The notes beneath the pieces are model-generated. The model did no database searches. It worked only from the letters and a program-made list of their open reading frames with translations, and was not told where the DNA came from. Positions 42,704 to 51,131 of a DNA stretch of 64,000 nucleotides are shown piece by piece. Numbering within the stretch: position 1 is the stretch's first letter; the number at the start of each line of letters is the position of its first letter. Source of the stretch: Nesterenkonia xinjiangensis. GTDB lineage: Bacteria; Actinomycetota; Actinomycetes; Actinomycetales; Micrococcaceae. Made by a program: the position numbers and the translations under genes. Where the stretch lies: the NCBI RefSeq assembly GCF_013410745.1, contig NZ_JACCFY010000001.1, forward strand, positions 310,001 to 374,000, read 5' to 3'.

Positions 42704-43605
42704 ACCGCACGGCCGCCAGCGCCGCGGCACCTGCGTCCACACCGACGCGAGGACGGCGCGCCGGCGGAGCTCTGAGCTCCCCTGCCGTCCTCGCCCTGGC
42801 CCCGATGACGCTGGTGCTGCTGGCCTTCTTCATCGTGCCCATCCTCGGGATGGGGATGGTCGCCTTCACCGTGGACGCACCGGACGGCGGCACGGCCCTC
42901 GGGCTGGACCACTTCCTGGGACTGACCGACCACTCCCGGGCGATCGGCAACTCGGTGAAGGTCTCGCTGGTGGGCGCCGCCATAGGCGCACTCATCGGGA
43001 CGATCACGTCCTTCTGCATCGCGCAGATCCGCAGCCGCCGGCTGGACTCGGTGGTGGCGGTGCTCTCCTCGGTGCTGGCCAACGACGGCGGCGCCCCGCT
43101 GGCGTTCTCCTTCATCGTCACCCTGGGCAACACCGGCCTGCTCTTCGGGCTGCTGGGCCTCGACGCCATCGGCTTCTCGCTCTACAGCTGGCAGGGGCTG
43201 GTGGTGATGTACCAGTACTTCCTCATCCCCACGATGATCATGGTCACCCTGCCGACCTTCGTCGGTCTGCGCCGCGAATGGCAGGAGGCCAACACCGCTC
43301 TGGGCGGATCCCCCTGGACGTTCTGGCGCCGAGTCGGTCTGCCGGTGGCCACGCCGGCGCTGCTGGGCGGATGGATCCTGCTCTTCGGCTCCGCCTACGC
43401 CACCCACGCCTCGGCCGCGGTGCTGATCGGCACCGGTGTCTATCCGCTGGTCCCGCTGAGCATCGCCTCCGAGCTGCGCTCCGGGGCCTCCGGCGGAGGC
43501 GAGGCCACAGCCATGGCGCTGGGCGTGACCATGGTCGTCATCGCCATCGTCGTGCTGTTCCTGTTCACCCGCCTACAGAGGAGGTCCGCCCGATGGCTCC
43601 AGTGA
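42700..43605 (+). CDS. ABC transporter permease 1 (phosphonate/polyamine type)
   Basis: A 301-residue inner-membrane permease with six helices and the cytoplasmic coupling motif EANTALGGSPWTFWRRVGLPVATPAL. The GTG start overlaps the binding-protein stop (GTGA), so translation is coupled. It pairs with the next permease to form a heterodimer. Confidence 0.9.
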   Translation: MNRTAASAAAPASTPTRGRRAGGALSSPAVLALAPMTLVLLAFFIVPILGMGMVAFTVDAPDGGTALGLDHFLGLTDHSRAIGNSVKVSLVGAAIGALIGTITSFCIAQIRSRRLDSVVAVLSSVLANDGGAPLAFSFIVTLGNTGLLFGLLGLDAIGFSLYSWQGLVVMYQYFLIPTMIMVTLPTFVGLRREWQEANTALGGSPWTFWRRVGLPVATPALLGGWILLFGSAYATHASAAVLIGTGVYPLVPLSIASELRSGASGGGEATAMALGVTMVVIAIVVLFLFTRLQRRSARWLQ

Positions 43606-44492
43606 CCCGACACGGCTGGCTGCGCTGGCTGCCGGTCGTGGCCGTGGCGGTCTACATCGCCGTGCCGCTGATCTGCTCAGTGATCTACGCCGTCTTTCCC
43701 GGTGGAAGCTTCTCCCTGCGCGCCTACTCCGTGCTCACCGAGGACGCCAGCCTGCTCGCGGCCGCCCTGCGCACCGTCACGGTGGCCGGGCTGACCATCG
43801 CCGCGCTTCTCGCCGTGCTGGTGCCCGCCGTCGTCGCCGTCCACCTGTGGGCCCCGCGGCTGCGCCCGGTGTTGGAGATCCTGTGCACGCTGCCCCTGGT
43901 GGTTCCGGCCATCGCGCTGGCGGCCGGCATCGTCGGGCTGCTGCGCTGGGGCGCCCAGCAGGGGCGCGGGTCCTTCGCCAGCCAGATCAGCCAGTTCATG
44001 CAGAACCCTGATCTGCCGCTGATCCTGGTGGGCACCTATGTGGTGCTGTGCCTGCCGTTCACCTTCCGCTCGATCGACGCCGGGCTGCGCACGATCCCGC
44101 TCAAGGCCATGGTCGAAGGCTCCGCCTCGCTGGGGTCCTCCACCTGGGGGACCATCTGGCGCGTGGTGATGCCCAACATCCGCGGGCCGGTGCTGTTCTC
44201 GATCTTCTTCGCCACGGCACTGTGCTTCGGCGAGTTCTCCGTGGCCGCCACGCTGAGCCAGCAGACCGTGCCGGTGTGGCTGTTCACCGTCTCGAACACG
44301 GATTTCCGGGCCTCCATCGCGGTGGCGGTCCTGCTGAACCTGACCACCTGGGCGCTGATGCTGACCGCCACGCTGATCGCCGGACGGTCCGCCCCCAGTG
44401 CGCGGACCACGGATGCCGCGGAGGACATCTCCACCCCCGACGACGACGCCGGCCCCGTTCCGACCCCCGACCTGCAGAAAGTGAGCGTGTGA
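43593..44492 (+). CDS. ABC transporter permease 2
   Basis: A 299-residue permease with six helices and coupling motif VEGSASLGSSTWGTIWRVVMPNIRG. GAGGAGG lies 8 bases before ATG 43593, inside the end of permease 1 (13-base overlap). The C-terminal 35 residues are acidic and cytoplasmic. With permease 1 it forms the membrane channel. Confidence 0.9.
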   Translation: MAPVTRHGWLRWLPVVAVAVYIAVPLICSVIYAVFPGGSFSLRAYSVLTEDASLLAAALRTVTVAGLTIAALLAVLVPAVVAVHLWAPRLRPVLEILCTLPLVVPAIALAAGIVGLLRWGAQQGRGSFASQISQFMQNPDLPLILVGTYVVLCLPFTFRSIDAGLRTIPLKAMVEGSASLGSSTWGTIWRVVMPNIRGPVLFSIFFATALCFGEFSVAATLSQQTVPVWLFTVSNTDFRASIAVAVLLNLTTWALMLTATLIAGRSAPSARTTDAAEDISTPDDDAGPVPTPDLQKVSV

Positions 44493-45592
44493 TGAGCACC
44501 GCCACCGACACCCCCGCCCGGCAGACCGCGAGCGCCGGCGCCGCGACGTCGACTTCCGAGAACGAGGTCGTCCTCGAAGACGTCACCAAGCGTTTCGGCC
44601 GCACCACTGTGCTGGAGAGCCTGAACCTTCGCCTGGCTCCCGGCGAGCTGATCTCCGTGCTGGGGCCCTCAGGCTGCGGCAAGACCACGGCGCTGCGCAT
44701 CCTGGCCGGCTTCGAACGCCCCACCGCAGGCCGGGTCCTGGTGGCCGGTCAGGATGTCACCGCGATGCCGCCGAACCGTCGGGACATCGGCATGGTCTTC
44801 CAGGCCTACAGCCTCTTCCCCAACCTCTCGGTCCGGCAGAACGTCGAGTACGGTCTGCGTGTGCGCCGGGTCCGGGCCGAGGCCCGCCGCCGTGCGGCCG
44901 AGGAGCTGCTGGAGATGTGCGGGCTCGGGAGTCTGGGCGAGCGCTATCCCCACCAGCTCTCCGGAGGCCAGCAGCAGCGGGTCGCGCTGGCCCGCGCCCT
45001 GGCCGTGCAGCCCTCGGTGCTGCTGCTCGACGAGCCGCTCTCCGCCCTGGACGCCATCGTGCGCACCCAGATCCGCGAGGAGATCCGCCGGCTGCAGCAG
45101 CAGCTGGGGATCACCACCATGTTCGTCACCCATGATCAGGAGGAGGCGCTGGCCATCGCCGACCGCGTGGCGGTGCTCAACGGCGGGGTCATCGAACAGA
45201 TCGACGTTCCGCAGGCCGTCTACCAGAGGCCGGCCAGCGAGTTCGTGGCCCGCTTCGTCGGCACGGTCACCACGCTCGGCGCCGAGGCGTCCTTCACCCG
45301 CGGAGCACTGCCCGCCCGACTCCCGGGCCCCGGTCTGGACACCGTCTTCATCCGGCCCGAAGACCTCACGTTGGTGCCCGCGGCGGACGGCGGCTGCACT
45401 GTGGTCTCACAGGTCTACACGGGCGAACGCACAGTGGTGCGGGCAGAGTCCGCAGAGGGCCCCACCGTGACCACGTCGGTCTCATCCTCCGAGGCGGCCG
45501 ATCTGCTGCCCGGCACCCGGGTCACCCCGCATGTGCTGGCAGCGCCGGCCCTGCGTCTGCCCGCCGGTGCGGCCCAGCGGGTCTCGCCATGA
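44492..45592 (+). CDS. ABC transporter ATP-binding protein
   Basis: A 366-residue ATPase of the PotA/FbpC class. Walker A is GPSGCGKTT, the Q-loop VFQAYSLFPN, the signature LSGGQQQRVALARAL, Walker B LLLDEPLSALD and the switch histidine in VTHDQEEAL. A TOBE-like regulatory domain follows from about residue 275 (FIRPEDLTLVPA). Its start overlaps the permease stop by one base (TGATG) and its end overlaps the HAD gene (ATGA). Confidence 0.95.
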   Translation: MSTATDTPARQTASAGAATSTSENEVVLEDVTKRFGRTTVLESLNLRLAPGELISVLGPSGCGKTTALRILAGFERPTAGRVLVAGQDVTAMPPNRRDIGMVFQAYSLFPNLSVRQNVEYGLRVRRVRAEARRRAAEELLEMCGLGSLGERYPHQLSGGQQQRVALARALAVQPSVLLLDEPLSALDAIVRTQIREEIRRLQQQLGITTMFVTHDQEEALAIADRVAVLNGGVIEQIDVPQAVYQRPASEFVARFVGTVTTLGAEASFTRGALPARLPGPGLDTVFIRPEDLTLVPAADGGCTVVSQVYTGERTVVRAESAEGPTVTTSVSSSEAADLLPGTRVTPHVLAAPALRLPAGAAQRVSP

Positions 45593-46323
45593 TCGGGGCC
45601 GGAGAGCGTGCCCTGTTCAGCCGGGAAGGAGATCCGCGGACCGTGCTGAGCGCCGAGGCTGTGGTCTTCGACTGCGACGGCCTGCTGGTGGACTCCGAAT
45701 CCGTGTGGATGGAGCTGATCGCCGCCTGGCTGCCCCGAGACGAGGCCTCACGGGCCGTCAGGCTGGAGGGCTTCCGTGGGCTCGGCGTGGACGACGCCGC
45801 CCGCCGGCTGGCCGATCTGCTCGGCCGTCCTTGGACCTCCGCAGGGATCCAGGAAGAGCTGGTGGAGCGCTACTCGGCGCTGCTGGCCGACGGTGTCCGC
45901 CCGATGCCCGGAGCGGTGGAGCTGGTCGGGTCGCTCTCCGGCCGGATACCGCTGGCCGTGGCCAGCAACGGGCTGCGCACTGACGTGCTCGCCATGCTGG
46001 CCGACGTGGGGATCCTGGAGATGGTCGACGTCGTGCGCACCCTCGATGACGTCTCGGCAGGCAAGCCCGCTCCGGATCTGTACCTGGCCGCAGCCGCGGC
46101 TCTGGGGGTGAGCCCGGACCGCGCAGTGGCGTTCGAGGACTCCCCCGCGGGCGCCCATGCGGCAGGCGCGGCCGGGATGACGGTGATCGGTGTGAACGCC
46201 GACCACGCCGTGGAGCTGGACTGCACTCTGCGGATGACGTGCCTCTCCGAGCTGGCCCGTGACGATCGGCGGAACCCGCAGGTGGCGCCGGCGGCGTCCA
46301 GGCTGAAGACTGACCCGCTGTGA
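45589..46323 (+). CDS. HAD-superfamily hydrolase, phosphatase (subclass IA)
   Basis: A 244-residue HAD phosphatase/phosphoglucomutase-like enzyme. Motif I VFDCDGLLVDSES carries both aspartates, motif II is AVASNGLR, motif III lysine is in GKPAPDLY and motif IV is FEDSPAGAHAAGAAGM. Translation is coupled to the transporter ATPase and to the next gene, so it probably removes phosphate from the imported compound or its product. The substrate is unknown; phosphonoacetaldehyde hydrolase is less likely as the cap lysine region is not recognisable. Confidence 0.88.
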   Translation: MIGAGERALFSREGDPRTVLSAEAVVFDCDGLLVDSESVWMELIAAWLPRDEASRAVRLEGFRGLGVDDAARRLADLLGRPWTSAGIQEELVERYSALLADGVRPMPGAVELVGSLSGRIPLAVASNGLRTDVLAMLADVGILEMVDVVRTLDDVSAGKPAPDLYLAAAAALGVSPDRAVAFEDSPAGAHAAGAAGMTVIGVNADHAVELDCTLRMTCLSELARDDRRNPQVAPAASRLKTDPL

Positions 46324-47285
46324 CCGCTGACGAGCACCATGAGCATGATGAGACCGACCTGGAGGAGACCATGACCTCGCCCACCTCACCGGCGACCCCG
46401 ACCGCCCTGACCGCGGAGACCGACCGTCCCGCACTGCGCCTGTTCTGCTGGAACCTCTGGTTCGGCGGCGAGAAGGTGAACCTCGGCCGGCACAAGCAGG
46501 TCGATGTGCTGCGGGGGCAGCAGATCGACCTGCTCTTCCTGCAGGAGTGCTGGGGCGACGCCGGCGGCCGGCTCGGCCGCACCCTGGGGATGACGGTGGC
46601 CCAGCAGTCCTGGGACAACGCGGTGCTCGCCGCGGGAGGGGTCCGGCTGCTGGGCACCGGCACCGCTCCGTACGCGACCGCCGCGATCGCCCAGACCCGG
46701 GTCGGTGAGGTGCTCGCCTGGTCGGTGCACCTGGCTCCGCAGGACTACGGGCCCTACCGGTCCGCCGAGCTGCCCGAGAGGCCGGACGCGGTCTTCGCCC
46801 AGGAGGGAGAGCTGACCCGCGACCAGCAGGCCCAGCAGGTGCTCGCCGAGACCGACCGGATCCTGACCGAGCACGGTGACATGCCCGTGATCATCGCCGG
46901 GGACTTCAACGTGCCCTCCCCGGTGGACTGGGAGGGCACGGACCGTCCAGCGGCCGACTGGCCGGCCACCCGACGGCTCATCGACGCCGGCTACACCGAC
47001 GCGTTCCGTGCCGTGCACCCGGACCCGGTGCGCACCCCGGGCCGGTCCTGGTCCCAGATCCATACGCTGACCGATGAGCCGCGGGACCGGATCGACTTCA
47101 TCTATGTCCGCGGCCTCGACGTCCTCGCCGCCGACCATCTGGGAGGGGCGGCCGACGGCGAGGATGCCCCTGACGATCAGGGCTTCGTGGAGTACGGCGG
47201 GGTGTGCCGGCACATCCCGGATCACGAGGACAACGAGTTCCCCTCAGACCACCTGGCCGTGCGAGCCGTGGTCGCCGCCGGCTGA
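46320..47285 (+). CDS. Endonuclease/exonuclease/phosphatase-family enzyme
   Basis: A 321-residue EEP-fold protein. Catalytic motifs in order are CWNLWFGG, LLFLQE, the HLAPQDYGP segment, IAGDFNVPS, RIDFIYVRG and the final SDHLAV histidine. There is no signal peptide, so it works inside the cell, probably on a phosphodiester or sugar phosphate taken up by the coupled ABC system. GTG 46320 overlaps the HAD stop; ATG 46371, preceded by GGAGGAG, is an equally good start. Confidence 0.85.
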   Translation: MTADEHHEHDETDLEETMTSPTSPATPTALTAETDRPALRLFCWNLWFGGEKVNLGRHKQVDVLRGQQIDLLFLQECWGDAGGRLGRTLGMTVAQQSWDNAVLAAGGVRLLGTGTAPYATAAIAQTRVGEVLAWSVHLAPQDYGPYRSAELPERPDAVFAQEGELTRDQQAQQVLAETDRILTEHGDMPVIIAGDFNVPSPVDWEGTDRPAADWPATRRLIDAGYTDAFRAVHPDPVRTPGRSWSQIHTLTDEPRDRIDFIYVRGLDVLAADHLGGAADGEDAPDDQGFVEYGGVCRHIPDHEDNEFPSDHLAVRAVVAAG

Positions 47286-47305
47286 GCCGACGACGTACCC
47301 GCATC

Positions 47306-47378
47306 CATCGAGTGGGCGATTTGACGGCTTTTCCGGAGCTCAGAGGCCTCGAGATCCCTTCGAATCGCCCACTCGATG
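47306..47378. repeat. 73-bp palindromic repeat, copy 1
   Basis: The 16-base arms (47306-47321 and 47363-47378) are exact reverse complements: CATCGAGTGGGCGATT and its complement. The 41-base interior is weakly paired. It lies between the convergent EEP and glycosidase genes, 20 and 14 bases from their stops, so it may end or stabilise transcripts. It matches copy 2 at 57701-57773 without gaps. Confidence 0.85.
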
Positions 47379-47392
47379 AGGGGGCAGGCCCC

Positions 47393-50300
47393 TCAGCCGT
47401 GCAGCGGCGAGACCGTCAGGCGATCGATGATCGGGGCCTCGCCGGCTCGCAGCGGGATCCCCGGCCAGTTGTCCTCCGCGTGGGTCTCCCCGTCGAAGTT
47501 CGGCTGCTCCTCCGCGGAGATCGTCACGGTGTTCATCCCTTCCTCCAGGTCCAGCATGATGGTGCGCTCGAAGAAGCTGTTCTCATGGAAGGTCGGAGCG
47601 AACATGTGCCGCTGAGACTCCCCACCGTTGACCGAGAACGCGGCGTGGCGCCCCATCGGATTGGGGTTGTAATGCGTCGCCGGCACCTGCTCCGGATTGG
47701 AGTACCTCACCACCACCGCATGCGGACCGGCCTGGGCGGCGTCGACGGTGAAGGTCACGGTGTTCTCATTGCCGGGCTCGCCCCCGACGCCGGTCACCGC
47801 GGTGCCGTCTGCGGCCAGCGAGAGCTCGGAGAGAGCGGCCTCCCCGGCCAGCTCGCCGTCTGAGGCCGCCAGCTCGGTCACCGGCAGCTGCCCTTCGGAG
47901 GGTGCCACGGTGAGGCTGTCGACCATGAGCCACTTGCGGTCTCCGGTGTGGGTGACGGTGACCTTGTTGATCCCGCCCTCCAGGTGGGCGGCGATCTCGA
48001 CGTCGCCGTCCACCTGCGCCAGCTCTCGATCGTTGAGGCTCAGCGTGCCTTCGGCCCGGCCGAAGGTGGAGAGCTGCAGCTGCGCCTCGCCGTCGACGGC
48101 GCCGTAGACCCAGAAGGTCACACTCTCCCCCTGGGCCAGCTTCGCCCCGCCCGATCCCGTGCCGTCCTCAGGCTTGTCATGCTCGGCGAAGGACCCCTCA
48201 TGCTGGGCGGTCTCGGCAGGATAGACGTCGACGCCGTCCCGCGGGTGGGACAGAGTGATGCGGTCCACGAGGGCATCGCCCCGAGTCGTCCGCTCCCCGT
48301 CCAGGCTGTGGGTGGACAGCGAGATGGTGTGCGTGCCCTCGGTGAGCTCCACCGTGGTCTCGGTGTGGTCCCAGACCACCCATTTGTATCCCAACGGCAG
48401 GAAGATCTCCTGCTCATCCTCCCCGTCCACGGTGAGGAACACGTTGGTGGGCCCCTGCTCCTGCACCAGGTCGACGGTGTTCAGGCTGTTGGCGAAGACC
48501 GAGAGATCGTAAGTGCCGTCCTCAGGAACCTCGACGGTGAAGTCGATGGACCCCTGCCCCCCGGTCCGCAGCCCGCCGACGTTGTAGCCCCCGGAGGTGT
48601 AGAACCGGTCCACCGCGGACGGTGAGCCCTCGGGTCCGTTGATGCTGAAGCCCTCACCGGTGAGCTGGGCGTCCTCGGCCTCATAGCTGGCCTCCCAACC
48701 GTCGTCGACGGTGTCCTCCCTGCCCGCGCCGGCCGGGGCGAGCACGATCTCATAGGCTGAGGACTCCCTGAGCATCGGCAGCGTCGTGCCGTCGAAGTCC
48801 ACCCGGACCTGGCCGTCCTGCACCGGCAGGACGAGTTCGGCGAGCTGCCGAGGCTGGGCAGAGTCGCCCAGCTGTCCGGTCCAGGGGATCTCCTGGACCC
48901 AGGCCCGGACCTCCTCGCCGAACGTGTCGGCGGGGACGTTGTCGAAGGTCACCGGTGCCACGCCATCGGCTCCGCCGATGAGCGTGCGGGCGGTGCGTTT
49001 CTTCTCGTCCAGGGCGGCCACCCCCTGCAGGGTGTAGTTCTCCCCGGGGTGGGGCGCGGTCAGCTCGACGGTCTCGCCGCTGAGCTTCGCGTAGGCGTTG
49101 TAGAGCCACCACTGACCGTTGCCCCGGTTGGCCTGCACCGCAGAGTCCGCCAGGTTGCCGTTGATGTTCCAGAAGGCGATCATCGCATCGACCTTCGTGT
49201 CCTCGATGGCCGAGATCCACTGGATCATCTGGCCCGGCACCGAGGTGTGATAGTTGAAGGCGTACTCGTTGATGTTGATGGGCAGCTCCACACCCTCATA
49301 CGCAGTGCCGGCATAGATCTCCTGCTCCCAGCTGCGGAACTGGGCCACCGAGTCGCGGATCGCCTGCGGGTGGGTCAGCTCGTGCCAGGTGACGATGTCC
49401 GGCAGGGTGCCCTCGGCCACCGTGTGCTCCAGGTACCCTTCGATCTGCGGCCACAGATGTTCAGCCCCAGGGCCGGCGATGCGCATCTCCAGGCCGGTCC
49501 GCTCGGACCAGTCCCGGATCGTGCGGGTGACCTCGTCCCAGGTCTGGAAGAACAGCTCGGGCTCCGTCAGCCAGGACTCCCCCGGAGCCTGCACGGTCCA
49601 GTCGGCGTTGGGACGGTCGCTGAACATGTTGCCCTCGGGCTCGTTGAACGGCTCGATCACCAGGTTCTCCGCCACCTGACGGCGTTCCTCCTCGCCGCGA
49701 TCTGCGTACTCCTCGATCATCTCCAGCTGCTCATCGAGGACGCGCAGGAAGTCCTGGCGGCGCTCCTCCGGGGTCTCCCCGGGGATCTGGTAAGGGAACC
49801 CGCGGTACCAGTCGGTGATCCGCAGGTAGATGTCACCGCCGGTGGTCTCGGCGAGCTGCGGCAGCACCTCCAGCGCGTCGGAGCCCGGATGCTGGGAGCC
49901 ATCCTGCGCCTTGGTGGCCACCGACTGCAGGTTCATCCCCTCGATGAGGTTGTCCGTGGGCATCCCCTCGTCGTAGAGGCCGTAGAGCACGCCGGAGGCG
50001 CCGCCGTGGACTGCCCCGCTGCTGCCGGCCAGATCCACGGTGACCTCATGGTCCTTCACCGTGACTCGGGCGGTGACCGCGGTCCCAGCAGCGTCCCCGG
50101 TGACGCTGAACTCTCCGGCCTGCGCGTAGTCCGCCGGATCGATCTCCTCCCAGCTCACCGGCACGGCCCGCGGGTAGCCGTCGGTGTACTCGGCCCGGAC
50201 CGCCTCGGGCAGCTGCGGGGCGGATCCGGTGGAGGCCTGGATCTCGACCTCGGTCTCGATCGACTCCCTCTCGGGGACGTCGCTGTCCTGGAGCTCGGCC

Positions 50301-51028
50301 ACCTGGTCCTCCGTGAGTGCGGCGTCGTAGATGCGGAAGTCATCGACCTCGCCGGTGAAGGGCGGGTCGGAGTAGAAGGAGCGGCCGATGTACCCGCTGA
50401 TCTCTGCCTCGGGGCCCCAAAGCTCCGCTGCGCTGACGGTGGTCGGGGTGCTGCCCACCGCCACCCCGTTGAGATAGGTCGTCAGGGTGTCCGCCGCCGA
50501 GTCGAGGGTGACAGTCAGCGTCGCCCACTCCTCGGCGTGCAGTGGGCTCAGTCCGGTGATGGTCGACTCTCCCCCGGCCCCCTCGGTGGTGATCGCCGAG
50601 CGGAACTGGCCGTCCCCGTGGGAGGGCGTGGTGAACAGGTATCGCTCGGTGTCGGCGCCAAGTGCGAGGAGCCACTGCCAGGCGCCGCCGTCCCCGCTCC
50701 ACCTCACCCGGGTGGAGACGGTCAGATCCTCGGCCTCCTGGAACTGGCCGGAGGGGATGGCCACGTGGCCGCCGCCCAGGCGCAGCACGGTACCATCCTG
50801 GGCCTCGACGACGTCGACCTCGCCGGAGATCCTCCCGTCCAGACCGTTGCCCGAGGCATCGACGATCCTGTCGCCGTCCACCTCGTCCATGGTGTAATGC
50901 ACGACCGGTTCGGGCGGGGCGGCATGGGCCGGGGATCCCCCGGCCAGCGTGCCCGCGCCCAGGACGACGGCCGCTGCCGTCGCCGTCGCGCGGGGCGATC
51001 TGCCACGCCGTCTCTTCGGGTGCTGCAT
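47393..51028 (-). CDS. Secreted multidomain clan GH-A glycosidase with LamG, Ig-like and CBM domains
   Basis: This 1211-residue exoenzyme has a Sec/Tat-like signal (RRRGRSPRATATAAA..., cleavage near AHA/APPEP), a LamG/concanavalin domain (about 40-250), a bacterial Ig-like segment (about 255-345) and a GH39-like TIM-barrel catalytic domain (about 350-720). The acid/base is probably E463 in IEPFNEPEGN and the nucleophile E588 in ININEYAFNYH. C-terminal beta-sandwich modules of the CBM6/35 kind follow (for example SYEAEDAQL to ALVDRITL). It is last in the operon and probably attacks plant arabinosides, given GH127 beside it. The exact GH family needs a search. Confidence 0.8.
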   Translation of the reverse strand: MQHPKRRRGRSPRATATAAAVVLGAGTLAGGSPAHAAPPEPVVHYTMDEVDGDRIVDASGNGLDGRISGEVDVVEAQDGTVLRLGGGHVAIPSGQFQEAEDLTVSTRVRWSGDGGAWQWLLALGADTERYLFTTPSHGDGQFRSAITTEGAGGESTITGLSPLHAEEWATLTVTLDSAADTLTTYLNGVAVGSTPTTVSAAELWGPEAEISGYIGRSFYSDPPFTGEVDDFRIYDAALTEDQVAELQDSDVPERESIETEVEIQASTGSAPQLPEAVRAEYTDGYPRAVPVSWEEIDPADYAQAGEFSVTGDAAGTAVTARVTVKDHEVTVDLAGSSGAVHGGASGVLYGLYDEGMPTDNLIEGMNLQSVATKAQDGSQHPGSDALEVLPQLAETTGGDIYLRITDWYRGFPYQIPGETPEERRQDFLRVLDEQLEMIEEYADRGEEERRQVAENLVIEPFNEPEGNMFSDRPNADWTVQAPGESWLTEPELFFQTWDEVTRTIRDWSERTGLEMRIAGPGAEHLWPQIEGYLEHTVAEGTLPDIVTWHELTHPQAIRDSVAQFRSWEQEIYAGTAYEGVELPININEYAFNYHTSVPGQMIQWISAIEDTKVDAMIAFWNINGNLADSAVQANRGNGQWWLYNAYAKLSGETVELTAPHPGENYTLQGVAALDEKKRTARTLIGGADGVAPVTFDNVPADTFGEEVRAWVQEIPWTGQLGDSAQPRQLAELVLPVQDGQVRVDFDGTTLPMLRESSAYEIVLAPAGAGREDTVDDGWEASYEAEDAQLTGEGFSINGPEGSPSAVDRFYTSGGYNVGGLRTGGQGSIDFTVEVPEDGTYDLSVFANSLNTVDLVQEQGPTNVFLTVDGEDEQEIFLPLGYKWVVWDHTETTVELTEGTHTISLSTHSLDGERTTRGDALVDRITLSHPRDGVDVYPAETAQHEGSFAEHDKPEDGTGSGGAKLAQGESVTFWVYGAVDGEAQLQLSTFGRAEGTLSLNDRELAQVDGDVEIAAHLEGGINKVTVTHTGDRKWLMVDSLTVAPSEGQLPVTELAASDGELAGEAALSELSLAADGTAVTGVGGEPGNENTVTFTVDAAQAGPHAVVVRYSNPEQVPATHYNPNPMGRHAAFSVNGGESQRHMFAPTFHENSFFERTIMLDLEEGMNTVTISAEEQPNFDGETHAEDNWPGIPLRAGEAPIIDRLTVSPLHG

Positions 51029-51131
51029 GGATATGTCACCTCTCTGTATCGGTGGCGATTCGGTGGTGTTGCTGGTTCGGTGCTACTGGTTCGGTGCTGC
51101 TGCTAGGTCCTGCTGCCGGATCTGGACGGTC

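Noticed and set aside
49049-51106. 685-codon plus-strand frame opposite the large glycosidase
   Set aside because: The glycosidase has signal peptide and catalytic glutamates; the antisense frame has none.
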